Assembly (NCBI GenBank): GCA_021502835.1
Contig: JAKFGP010000058.1
Span: forward strand, 285,419 to 349,418
Direction: 5' to 3'
Origin: Streptomyces thinghirensis
GTDB lineage: Bacteria > Actinomycetota > Actinomycetia > Streptomycetales > Streptomycetaceae
DNA: 64,000 nt
Both the position numbers and the translations under genes were made by a program. This document shows, piece by piece, positions 44,166 to 54,427 of this stretch (the first letter of the stretch is position 1; each line of letters opens with the position of its first letter). The notes beneath the pieces are model-generated. The model was not told the origin of the DNA. It did not search any database and saw only the letters and a list, made by a program, of their open reading frames with translations.

Positions 44166-45439
44166 ATGGCCATTGGGGAGGCCGGTCCGGGTTCGGTGCG
44201 GGATGGTTCGCAGCCGAGGAAGCGGCTGGAAGAGACCACGCGCAGCCGACTCGGCCGAGAATGCGTGTACGTACCGTCATGCCGTTTCGGGCTGTACGCG
44301 GCACTGCGCCACTGGTGCCCGCCGGGCGGCCGGGTGCTGATGTCGCCGGTCAACGACGACGTCATCTTCTTCGTCGTGCTCGCGGCCGGACTGCGGCCGG
44401 TGCAGGCGCCGTTGAATCCGTCGGACGCGTCCATCGACATCGATGCCGTGCCTGCGGAGGTGTGGGGTTCGCTGTCCGCCGTAGTGACGACCAACCTGGC
44501 CGGCAGCCCGGACCCGGCGCCCGGACTGCGGGCCCGTTGCGACGCGTCGGGCATCCCGTTGTTCGAGGACGCGGCGCACGCCATCGGCAGCGAGGTGGGC
44601 GGGCGGCCGGTCGGCGCTGGGGTGATGCCTCCGTTTTCAGCCTGTCCAAGCACGTCGGTGCCAAGGCCGGGGAATCCTCGCGGTCGCCGACCCGGGGCTG
44701 CGGGACGCGCTGGCGAAACCTGCGACGACCTACTGCTGCCGCGCCGCACCACGGCCGAACTCGCCTACGCCGTGCGGCCGTACGCGGAGGCCGCCGTGCG
44801 AGGGCTGCGGCTGCGGCGGGCCGCCTGGGCCGCGATGCGGCTGCTGGGGCTGATGGAGCGGGAGGAGATCCGGATGCCGCTGCGTCCGGAGGAGCTGACC
44901 CGCGCGGTCGCCTCGGCCCCCGGCCTCGATGCCCGGGACCCCTCGACGCCCACGACCCCTGGGTCCGCGTCGACATGCATGACTACCGGCTGCGCGCCGG
45001 CCGGTTCCGGCTCGGGCGCATCGGACGTGGGCTCGACCGGCTCGACGACGTACTCGCCGACTGCCGTGCGGGTACGGAGCTGCTGTTGTCGACGCGTTGG
45101 GCGAATCCGGCCGGGTGGGAGGGTGCGCGGAGCCGATCACCGAACGCCGCGCAGCCCTTGTTCCGCGTGCCGTTGCTCGTGGCGGACCGGGACGCGGCGG
45201 TGCGGGCGCTGGCCCGGCGCGGCATCGTCGTCGGCTACCTCTACGACCCGCCGCTGGACGACTACGCGGGCGCCGCCTTCACCGACCCGTCACCCTCTCC
45301 GGAGGGGGCGCGCTGGTTCGCGCGGCACGCGCTGCCCGTGGATCCGCTGCGCGCCCGCGTGCGGTCGTCGCCGCGCTGGAGGGGTCCGGAGTACGACCGG
45401 CCGAGGCACCCGGAAGGGCTGGTTCCGACCGGTGGCTGA
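44166..45439 (+). CDS. DegT/DnrJ/EryC1/StrS-like PLP enzyme
   Basis: Aminotransferase-fold protein for amino-sugar or sugar modification. RKRLEETTRSRLGRECVYVP and SCRFGLYAALRHWCPPGGRV open the domain. LFEDAAHAIGSEVGGRPVG has the Asp of the PLP pocket, and after one shift DASVFSLSKHVGAKAGG gives the expected PLP Lys. C-terminal: VRVDMHDYRLRAGRFRLGRI, LPLFRVPLLVADRDAAVRAL and GIVVGYLYDPPLDDYAG. Shifts near 44630, 44680, 44935, 45135 and 45360. The stop overlaps the start of the flippase gene. The product could also be a non-aminotransferase homologue; Lys presence argues for catalysis. Confidence 0.78.
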
Positions 45440-46863
45440 GACCCAGGTGCACGAGACCGCGGCGGCACCCGCGGGCGGTGGCCCGACGCCGTCCGGGAGC
45501 GGGCACGGAGGCGACTCGCTCTTCAAGAACGCCTACTTCCTGATGCTCAGCACCGGCGTCTCCGCCGTGCTAGGCCTCGGCTTCTGGCTCGTGGCCGCCC
45601 GCTACTACTCGGAGGAGGCCGTCGGGGCGGGGCTCCGCCGCCATCGCCGCCATGCGGCTGCTCGCCAGCATCACGGCCACCACGATGATCGGCGCCGTGG
45701 TCCGCTTCGATACCGCGAGCCGGCCGCGCGACCGGGCCGCTGGTGTGGCGGGCGTACGCGGCCAGTTCGGTGGTCGTCGCCGTGGCCGCCGTCGTCTTCC
45801 CTGCTCACCCTCGACCTGTGGGGCGCTTCGTACGCCCCGCTGGGCACCGCCGAGGCGGGGGGCGCTGTTCGTCGCGGCGTGCGTGGCCTGGGCGCTGCTC
45901 ACCCTCCAGGACGGCGTGCTGACCGGGCTGCGCAAGGCGGAGTGGGTGCCCGCCGGGAACGCGGTGTTCTCGGTCGGGAAGCTGATCCTGCTGGCCCTCT
46001 TCGCCACCACGCTGCCGGTGCTCGGCATCTTCGTGTCCCTGGGCCGTGGCCATCGCCTTCTCCACCCTGCCGCTCGGCTGGCTGATCTTCCGCAGACTAT
46101 CCCGCGCCAGGCCGCCGCCGACTGCACGACGTGGAGCCGCCCAAGGTCCGTGAGATGGGCCGGTTCCTGGCCGGGGACTCGCTGGGCGCGGTGTTCAGCC
46201 TGGCGATGATCAACCTGCTCCCGGTGATGGTCGCGGTCAACTTCAGCGCCGCGGAGAACGGCTACTTCTACGTGGCGTACACCGTCGGCGGCACGATGGA
46301 GTTCACGGCCATCAACATGGCCTCCTCCTCACCGCGCACCGCCTCGCACGACCCGCGCCGCCTCGCCGACGGCGTCCGCGGGCGCTGCGCCGCATGACGC
46401 TGTTGCTGGTGCCGGTGGTGCTCTTCCTGGTCGTCTTCGCGCCGCAGATCCTCGCGCCTTTCGACGAGGACTACGCCGAGCACGGTTCCACGGTGCTGCG
46501 GCTGCTGGCCATCGGGGCGCTGCGCGAGGATCGTGGTCGAGCTGTACATCGGCGTGCTCCGCGTCCAGGGGCGTACCGGCGTGGTCGCCGCCGTGCAGGG
46601 CACCATGTGCGTCCTCGTGCTGGGCAGCGCGGCGATCCCCGTTCAGCCCGGCCGGGATCGCGGGCGCCGGCTGGGCGGTGCTCGGCGGCATGACGGTGGT
46701 CGCCGTCGGCTGCGTGCCCGGCCTGCGGGCCACCCTGCGCGGCAGCGACGGAACCGGTCGTTCCGGCGGGCCCGGGGAACGGACGCCTCCGGTGGCCTCG
46801 GGCCGCGGGGCGTCCGGAAGCCGGGGCCCGGCAGCTCCTACGGCACCCACTGGGCCCGGTTGA
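45432..46863 (+). CDS. Wzx/MVF-type polysaccharide flippase
   Basis: GTG start at 45432 with a Gly/Pro-rich head, then SLFKNAYFLMLSTGVSAVLG, GFWLVAARYYSEEAVG, LASITATTMIGAVVRF, LFVAACVAWALLTLQDGVLT, GNAVFSVGKLILLALFATTL, LAMINLLPVMVAVNFSAAEN and LLLVPVVLFLVVFAPQILAP. These are the helices of the oligosaccharide flippase family, about 12 in all, exporting lipid-linked glycans. Shifts near 45635, 45710, 45795, 45860, 46045, 46120, 46330, 46525 and 46640. The hydrophilic C-terminus may run past the stop given (46863), since the next 230 bases read SSYGTHWARLNATAGYGTSW without stop in a neighbouring frame. Confidence 0.8.
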
Positions 46864-48148
46864 ACGCCACCGCCGGGTACGGCACGAGCTGGGCGCGGCG
46901 GGCGGCGTACGAGCACGGGCAGTCCGACGAGGCGCCACGGGACGACGACCGTAGCCCTGTTCATAGGGCGTCCGGGGTACGAACGGGAGGCCCTGGAGGC
47001 GGACACCCCGCGGTGATCGTCCGGCGGCCACGGAACCCGGGCGCGGGGGAGCGGGCTCCCGTCCGGCCAGGACCCGACGCCGGACCTGACCGACGCGAGC
47101 ACTGCGTCTGGTGCGACTGCTACGCCCGACGCGTCCGATGCGACCCATGAGGCCGACGCGCCCCACGCGCCCCACGCGTCCCACGTGTCCACGCGTCCCA
47201 CGTGTCCCACGTGTCCCACGTGGCCCACGCGACCGACGTGCCGCAGGAGCCCCACGCGACCGACGCGGACTCGGGCCTCGGCTCCGCCCCGCCCCGAAGG
47301 CGACGGCGGCGGAGACGGCGACCACCGCCACGGCGACGCTGACGGCGCCTTCGTGGAGGGCGACGGCGACGACGGCGGGATCGGGGCGGATCCCCGAGCG
47401 GCTTCTGAGGCCTGCCCTTGGCTGCTGCTCGGCGTCGCCACCATCGTCTTCCTGGTGGCGTTGCGCGACTTGCCGTGGCTGGGCGGCGCTTCAGAGCTCG
47501 GGCGCGAACTCACTGGGCAGGAGCTGTTGCGGGGATCCTGCCGACGGCGCTGGTCGCCGGGGCCCTGATTCTCGTGGTGTTCGTGGCGGCCGTGACGTTG
47601 TGCGCCTCGCCCGACCCGTGGCTGCCCGGTGGCGCACTTGGCGCCGCCGTCCTGGCCCTTGCACGCGGCGCCCGTGGCGCTCGGCCGGGAACCGGAGGCG
47701 GTCGGTGGGACGTTATACACCGAGACGGCCGGATTTCTTGCGGAAGCGGCGGGGCTCGATGGGCCAGGCCCACTGCTGCGCTGGACTCCGCTCGTCCTGC
47801 ATTTGCTGTGTCTCGTACCGCTGTGGCTGCTGCTCGCGAGGCGGGCGGCCGGCTGCCTTGGCAGGGGACGCTGGGGGGTTCTGTATCTCGTCGCGGTGGG
47901 GGGTTGGGTCTGGCGTCAGAGCTCGCGCCGATCGCGCCGCCTCTCCTCCTGCTGCTCGTCCTCGTCGTCCTGCTCCTGTCCCTGCGCCGCCCGTCCTTCA
48001 TGACGGACGCGACGGAAACGACGGCACCACGGACGCGACGGGCACGACGGGCACGACGGACACCACGGACGCGCCGGGCACGACGAGCCTGACGGGCGCG
48101 ACGGGCACGACGGGCAACGACGAGCCTGACGTGGCGCGATCGACGTGA
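46864..48148 (+). CDS. Multipass membrane protein with low-complexity head and tail, uncertain ends
   Basis: No confident start. A hydrophilic head contains a 9-base repeat (47160-47240) that encodes HVSHVSHV-like sequence in the restored frame. Membrane segments follow: CPWLLLGVATIVFLVALRDL, ILPTALVAGALILVVFVAAV, LGAAVLALHAAPVALGREPE, PLLRWTPLVLHLLCLVPLWL and LLVLVVLLLSLRRPSF. A Thr/Gly/Asp-rich tail (GTTGTTDTTDAPGTT) ends at 48148. In the glycan gene run between a flippase and a membrane glycosyltransferase-like gene. It may in fact be the extended C-terminus of the flippase. Function unknown. Confidence 0.5.
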
Positions 48149-50374
48149 CCGACGCGACCGACAAGACAGCTATGACGGAGCCTCCGCACCGCACCAGACC
48201 GAACGGCAATGTCCAGGGACTGATCAAGCACAGAGCCGAATCGCCAGGGGGAACCGTCGTGCGTCCGCCAGCAACTCCACGGGAGAGATCCGCACCAGAG
48301 CCCGCGCCCGGGCAGGGAACCCCGGGACGCGTCGAACCGGGACGCGCCGGAAGCAGCCGAGGAGCCCCGCACCTCACAGGAGCGGCCCCGCGCCCTCGCA
48401 GGAGTCGGACACCACGACCTCGGACGAAGCATCCGCCCGGCCGGGCCGGGGGGAGTACCGCACGTGCCCACCGCCCCTCTACCCCGGAGCCCTCCGGCTC
48501 CGCCGCCGAGCTGCCCGTGACGGATCTGTCCGACCTCGCTCCGGCCGCCTGGCCGACCCGCATGGCCGCCGCCTGGCCTGCCGTGCCCCCTCCTCGTCGC
48601 CCTGGCCCTGTGGGGCTACGCGATGCGACACACCGACGTGTCCGCCCTGGACGACTACGGCCTGGTCAGCGCCCTGCACCCCACCTTCTGGGCCGGCCTC
48701 GCCGTGCTCACCGCGGGTTTCTGGCTCACGGTCCGCGACCCGCGCCGTCGCAACGGCTGGTCCCTCGCGTACGTCCTGGGCCTGCTGGTGATGGAGCGGG
48801 CCACCCAGGCTCGTTCTGTACCCGACCCCGCTCTACGCCTGGGCGTGGAAGACGCGACGCCGTCATCGACCATCTGCTGACGTCCGGCGGTCTGCAGACC
48901 GCGGACCAGCTCGGCGACATGGCCGTCTACGATCAGTGGCCTGGCTTCTTCGCCGCCCAGGCGGCGCTTGTGCGGCTGCTGGGTGTGGACAACGCCGCGA
49001 TGTACATGGCCTGGTGGCCGTTGGTCTCCAGCGTGCTGCTGCTGCTCCCGCTGCTGCTGATCTACCGGACCTTCACCGAGGACCGGCGGCTGACCTGGAC
49101 CGCCGGTGGCTGTTCTGCGTCGCCAACTGGGTGGGCCAGGACTACTTCTCCCCGCAGTCCGTGGCCTTCCTCCTCCACCTGGGCGTCATCGCGGTCGTAC
49201 TGCGCCGCTACGGCCGCTCCGGCGGACGGGGCGGCCGGCAGGAACAGGCCGTGTGACCGTACTGCTCAGCGTGCTGGTCACCGCCATCGTCGTCTCGCAC
49301 CAGCTGACACCCGGCATGCTCGTCGTCACGCTCGTCGCGCTGGTCTTCACGCGCCGCTACCGCCACTGGGTCCCGGCGGTCACGACGGTCGTGATCTTCC
49401 TGGCCTGGTGCCTCACGGCCGCGCTGCCCTTCCTGTCACGCCGCCATGCCGGACACGATTCGCTCCATCGGCGACGTCGGCGCCGAGCGTCGAGACCGGG
49501 CACGGGCCACCCCCACCGGCGCCGGAGCGGTGGCGACCTCCTGGGCGGCCCGGCTGCTTTCGGGTTCCGTGCCCTGCTCGCGCTGGTGGGTGTACTGCGC
49601 CAACGGGTGCTGCGGCACCGGGCGCTGCCGCTGCTGCTGGTCGCCGCCCGCGCCGCCGCCGATGTTCGTGGCGAGCAGCTACGGCAGCGAGATGATCTTC
49701 CGGAGTCCTGATGTTCACGCTGCCCGGCGCGGCCTTCTTCGCCGCCGCCGCGCGTGCCCAAGGTCCGACACACTGGCCGCCGACGCCGCAGCGCGGGAGA
49801 CGGGCGGACGCTCGCCGGCCACCATGGCCCGACGCCGCCGCCTGCCACCGCCTCCTCCCGCCCCGTTGCGGTACGGCGCGTGGGTGCCGCCGCTCGTGCT
49901 GCTCGCGGGGACCCTCGCTTTCGTACCGAGCTACTCGGGCAAGGACCGCATCAACTACTTCCCGCCCCGGGAAGTCGCCCTCGTCCAGCGGCTCTTCTGA
50001 CCAGGCGCCCGACGACCCTCGGTCGTCGCCGCCAACCGGAACTACCCGCTCGCCTACGAGCAGTACTGGAGAGTCGACCACTACTGGTTCCTCGACGACG
50101 ACCGACGCCACGTCGACGAGATAGTCCGCGACCCGGCCGCCGTCCTGGCCCGCGACATGGCCGCCGCGGAAACACCGGCACGCGCCTACTTCCTGCTCAC
50201 CCAGGGGCAGACGGCCAACTCGAGATGAACGGCCAGTTGGACAAGGCGCAGTTGGCGCGCGTACGGGAGTCCGTGGCGGCGTCACCGAGGTTCGAGCTGA
50301 TCGCCGAGAACAGCGCCGGCGTGCTCTTACGTCCTGAAACCGGCGAGCTGAGAAGGGGAGCGAGTCAGCCATGA
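48145..50374 (+). CDS. Large membrane protein, GT-C-like glycosyltransferase or polymerase
   Basis: A disordered Pro/Arg-rich head of about 140 residues precedes the membrane part. Helices: PLLVALALWGYAMRHTDVSA, LHPTFWAGLAVLTAGFWLTV, AAMYMAWWPLVSSVLLLLPL, VAFLLHLGVIAVVLRRYG, VTVLLSVLVTAIVVSHQLTP, HWVPAVTTVVIFLAWCLTAA and VPPLVLLAGTLAFVPSYSGK. The loop YAWAWKHDAVIDHLLTSGGL and YDQWPGFFAAQA resembles the extracellular loop of GT-C enzymes. A C-terminal outside domain (INYFPPREVALVQRLFDQAP to RFELIAENSAGVLLRPE) follows. Shifts near 48580, 48810, 48855, 49105, 49250, 49440, 49580, 49650, 49700, 49770, 50000 and 50220. No DxD catalytic motif proven. Confidence 0.7.
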
Positions 50375-50899
50375 CACCGCCGAACGCCGTGCCACCGCAG
50401 GACGCCACGACACCGCAGGACGCCATGACACCGCAGGACGCCATGACACCGCAGGACCTCGTGATCCGTACGCGCCCCCGTTCGCCGGCTGGCTGGCGCT
50501 CGCCGCGCTCGCCCTGCCCGGCGGCTCACCACTGCGCGGCGCGGCCGTCGCCGCGTTCCTGGCCGTCGGCCCGGGCGCCGCCCTGGTCGGGATCTGCGGC
50601 CCCGCGCTGCGGGCCCCGCCGTGCCGAAGCACCCGTCGAGCGCCGGGACCCGAACTTCGAACGCCACTCCGACCTGTTGGAACGGCTGATGCTGGCCGTC
50701 CTGCTGAGCGTGAGCGCCGCGATGCTCGTCGCCACGGTACTGATAGCCGCGCATGCCTTCAGTGGGGACCGCGTCCTGCTGACGCTCACCCTGCTGACCA
50801 CGCTCGCCGCGTTCTGCCCGCGCCTGCGTGCCTCCCCGCCGACGCCCAGTATGGCGCCGGTGCGATGGCGCCGAGGACACGGAAGGGTTCCACCTGTGA
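50371..50899 (+). CDS. Small membrane protein with TPQDAM repeats
   Basis: The ATG overlaps the previous stop (CCATGACA). The head holds a perfect 18-base repeat that encodes TPQDAM two times plus a partial copy. Two or more helices follow: FAGWLALAALALPGGSPLRG with AFLAVGPGAALVGICGPALR, then LMLAVLLSVSAAMLVATVLI. Shifts near 50475 and 50615-50640, 50840. Ends DTEGFHL with TGA overlapping the GTG of the GH26 gene. Unknown family. Confidence 0.6.
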
Positions 50900-52055
50900 G
50901 GTTCGCCCGTCCCGCTCAAGCCGCCCCGGCCGGAGACTCGACGACGACCGGACAGCACCGCCGGCCCAAGCCCCCAAGCCCCCAAAGCCCCCGGAGACCG
51001 CAGAGGACCGGGCCGGCGCCGGCTGCTGATCACGTCCATCACGGCCACCTGCGCGGTCCTGGTCGCGGTGCTCGCCCTGCGCGACGCCTCGGGCCCCGCC
51101 GACCCGGCCGACGACGCGAAGTGCCGACCGACCGAGCTGCTCGAACCGCCCTGTGGCGCCTGGTTCGGCGCGTTCGTGCCGCACCGACAAGTCCGACCTG
51201 GCCGAGAAGGTGCACGAGTACGAGAAGAACGTCGGGCGCGGGCTCGACATCGTGTACACGTACCACGACATGTCCGCGGTCACGGAGACCCGTCTGGAAG
51301 GCCAGCTCCTCACCGAGCAGGAGCAGCGCGTCGGCGAGGACCGCATGCTGCTGCTCTCCTGGGAGAGCAAGTGGTGGGGCGGCACCAAGCAGCAGCAGCC
51401 CACCTGGAAGCAGACAGCCGCCTGGCGACCTCGACGACTCCGTGATCGACGTCCAGGCCCAGCGCATCAAGGAGTACGGGCAGCGCACGGGGAAGAAGGT
51501 GTTCCTCTCCTTCGACCTGGAGATGGACACCCGCACCCCGGACAACGGCACACCGGCCGACTACGTGCGGGCCTACCGGGCACATCCACGACCGGTTCCG
51601 CGAGCTGGGCGTCGACAACGTCGTGTGGACCTGGATCATCACCGGTTACCTCGACCACGCCGGCCTGTTCAAGAGCATGTACCCGGGGACGAGTACGTCG
51701 ACTGGATCGGCTACAACCAGTACAACACTACCTCTGCCACAAGACGGACTGGCTCAGCTTCGCCCAGACGCAGCACGCCACCCACGACTGGATCCGCGCC
51801 AACCTCTCCGACGACAAGCCCTGATGCTCTCGGAGTTCGGCAGCGCCTCCGACCCGAAGCGGCCGGACCGGCAGGCGGACTGGTACGCGCAGGTGCCCCG
51901 CGTGCTCAAGGAACTGGAGGGCGTCAAGGCCGCCCTCCAGTGGAACTACCGCGACCCGGGACCGAACTGCAATCTGGCCGTGGCCAACGACCGGGCGTGG
52001 GCCAGCCTGCGCAAGGTGGTCGCCGACCCGCAACCTCAACCAGCCACTCGAGTGA
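50896..52055 (+). CDS. Glycoside hydrolase family 26-like protein, membrane-anchored
   Basis: GH26 enzymes are endo-mannanases and related beta-glycanases. GTG start at 50896 overlaps the previous stop. A Pro/Arg-rich head leads to a signal anchor (LLITSITATCAVLVAVLALR). Then PPCGAWFGAFVPHDKSDLAE, VYTYHDMSAVTETRLEGQLL, RMLLLSWESKWWGGTKQQQP, KVFLSFDLEMDTRTPDNGTP, NVVWTWIITGYLDHAGLFKS and EYVDWIGYNQYNTTLCHKTD. The acidic FDLEMD segment and PLMLSEFGSASDPKRPDRQA supply acid and nucleophile candidates. Shifts near 50925, 50990, 51185, 51425, 51585, 51690, 51735, 51825 and 52035. About 385 aa. Its 3' end overlaps the convergent deacetylase gene. Confidence 0.82.
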
Positions 52056-53044
52056 CCGCGGTCAGCCGGGCGAACTCGGGCCCCCGCACCATGGCACGCC
52101 CCCGCCGGTACCACCGCCACGCGACCGTTTTCGGCCCGTCGCGGTAGGGGGCGATCCGGACGCCCCCTCCCGCCAGCCACGCCTCGACGTCGGCGACCGT
52201 GTGGCTCCGCCGCACGATGAGCCGGGCGATGCGGTACCGCTGTCGCGGTCGGAGCGGCGCGTGCCGCACGGCGGTCGCCGTCTCGTACCCGGCGCGGGCC
52301 GACAACGACCGCACCTTCGCGCTGTTGTAGCCGTGCGGGTAGGCGAGGTGGCGGACCGGATGTCCCGAGGGCGTCCTCCAGCGTGGCCTTGGACGTGCGC
52401 AGTTCGTACGCCAGCCCTTTGGCGGACAGCGTGTCGAGCTGGGCGTGGGTGACGGTGTGGCTGCCGATCTCCATGCCGGAACGTTCCAGCTCCGCCGCCG
52501 CGCCCAGGGTCATCATCGGGGCCGGGGGCAGCAGATTGCGGCCGCCCGGGGCGATGGCCCCGGTGGTGAGGTAGGCGGTGGCGGGCAGCGCGCGCTCGGC
52601 CAGCGCCTCGGCCGTGGGGCCGGGCAGGTCGGCGAAGCCGTCGTCGAAGGTGAGCAGCACCGGCCGGGGCGGCAGGGGTGCCCGCCCGGCGAGGTGGTCG
52701 GCGAGCACGCTGATCGTGACCGGCGTCATGCCGCTGTCCACGATCGCGTCCAGATGGGCGGCGAACTCCTTCGGAGCGACGGTGAACTCGGCGATCCACG
52801 AGGGCGGATCGTCCATGACGGCGTGGTAGAGAAGACGGGTATGTGCCCGCCCGGTCCGACCGGTCCCCCTGCCCGGCCCGCCCGGCCCGCCGCCCGGTCG
52901 GTCCAGCCCGCCCCGCCCGTCCGGTCCGCCTGCCGCGGGAACGCCCTCCCGCGCCCCGGCCGCCCTCGGGGTCTCCGCCGCCCTCGGGGTCTCCGCAGCT
53001 CTCGGAGCCCCGGCCGCCCCCGGAGTCTCGGACGCCTCGCTCAT
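52036..53044 (-). CDS. Polysaccharide deacetylase (NodB/CE4 family)
   Basis: Removes N- or O-acetyl groups from glycans. ATG at 53044 overlapping the GT2 stop. A long Ala/Gly/Pro-rich head with ETPRAAETPRAA repeats is followed by LLYHAVMDDPPSWIAEFTVA, LPPRPVLLTFDDGFADLPGP (catalytic and metal Asp pair), and MEIGSHTVTHAQLDTLSAKG (metal-binding His pair). HLAYPHGYNSAKVRSLSARA is the conserved C-terminal motif. Shifts near 52360 and in the head. No clear signal peptide, so location is unsure. Ends inside the GH26 coding end on the opposite strand. Confidence 0.88.
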
Positions 53045-54403
53045 CGCGCCTCCAGTCTGACCCGGCCGCAGGGCGCGACGGGCCCGCGGATAGCCGACGG
53101 GGCCGTACAGCATGCCCTGGCGCTGCAACCGGGACAGCGGCGCCGCGGCCAGGGATGCGTACGGGAGTCGTGCCCGCCCGGCCCCTCCGCCGCCGCGTCC
53201 GCACCCTCACCGGTCGCGCGTACGGCGGTCAGCCGCCCGCGCGTGCGCCAGTCCGCCCGGCACCCGGGCGAGGAAGGCCGGCAGCAGCAGCGGGCCGGTT
53301 CACCAGGATCGCCGTGAGATACGCGGTGAGGCCCGCGCCGTAGCCGTAGGCCCGGGTCTCCAGGTCCCGCCAGGTCTCCCGGTGGTGGTGCCAGACCAGT
53401 GCGTGCGGGGTGTAGCGCAGCCGCCGCCCCTGGGCGAGGACGCGGACGAAGCCGTAGAGGTCGTCGCCGCCCCGCGCGCGTGCCCGCTCCGGTCGCGGGG
53501 TCCGAAGCCGCCGACCGCCCGCAGCACGTCCGTACGAAGGCCATGTTGGCGCCGGAGCCGAACCGGCCCGCGGTGAACGGGAACAGCGGCTCGTCGGCGG
53601 GCGGTGCTCGGGGTCGTACGTCCGGCGGGGTGAACCCCTTCGCGAAGCCGCCGTGGCTCTCCAGGAGGACCTGGGGGAGTGCGCAGCCGCGCGGGCAGGA
53701 TCAGCCCCGTGGCGCAGCCAAGGCGCGGGTCGGCGGCGAACGGCGCGGTCAGCTCGGTGAGCCAGCGCGGGTCGGCGACCACGTCGTCGTCGGTGAAGGC
53801 GACCACCGCGCCCCGTACGACCGCGAGACCCCGGTTGTGGGCGATGGCGAGTCCGGGCACCGGTTCGCACACGTACCGCACCCGCTCGCCGCACTTGCGC
53901 TCGACCAGCTCCCGGGTCTCCTCGGTCACGGGCGCGTTGTCGACGACGACGATCTCGAAGTCCGGGTGGTCCTGCGCGAGCAGCGAGTCCAGCGCGCGGG
54001 CGAGCTGGTCCGCGCGTTCCCGGTGGCGACCACGACACTGGCGGACGGCGGCCGGGGCAACGGCTCGGACGGCGCCCCTTGCAGCAGTTTCCGGGCGAGC
54101 CCGGACAGCACCTCCGTGGGATCCGCGCCCTCGGGTACCTGTCCGAGCACGGTACCGACGGGCCGGCCCGCCCGTCTGACCAGGACGAACACCGCGCCGG
54201 TCGTCACCGGCGGGCTGCCCGGACCGGGTCTCAGCTCCGCCCCCTCGCGCCCGCGGCCCTCCCCCTCTCCCTCGGGGCCGAGATCCAGCTCGGCGACCTG
54301 CACCGGCCCGATGCTCAGGAACCCTGCTATCTCCTGCCGTGTCTCCGCGACGCACGCCGCTCACCGGCCATGCGCCCACCCCCTCGTGGTTGCCCTCCGT
54401 CAC
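53041..54403 (-). CDS. Family 2 glycosyltransferase
   Basis: An N-terminal extension (VQVAELDLGPEGEGEGR and VFVLVRRAGRPVGTVLGQVP) precedes the GT-A core. Core motifs: ASVVVATRERADQLARALDS, DFEIVVVDNAPVTEETRELV, GLAIAHNRGLAVVRGAVVAF, TDDDVVADPRWLTELTAPFA (DDD nucleotide-sugar/metal site), NMAFRTDVLRAVGGFGPRDR and RGGDDLYGFVRVLAQGRRLR (catalytic ED-like region). The end RLQRQGMLYGPVGYPRARRA is basic. Start GTG 54403 or ATG 54371. Shifts near 54355, 54265, 54020, 53685, 53640, 53605, 53535, 53490, 53295 and 53200. The TGA stop overlaps the deacetylase ATG, so they are co-translated. Confidence 0.88.
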
Positions 54404-54427
54404 GACCGGCGCAGCCGGGCCGCGCCC

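Noticed and set aside
47150..47250. CRISPR-like array from the 9-base repeats
   Set aside because: Units are too short, without spacers, and no cas gene is in the window.
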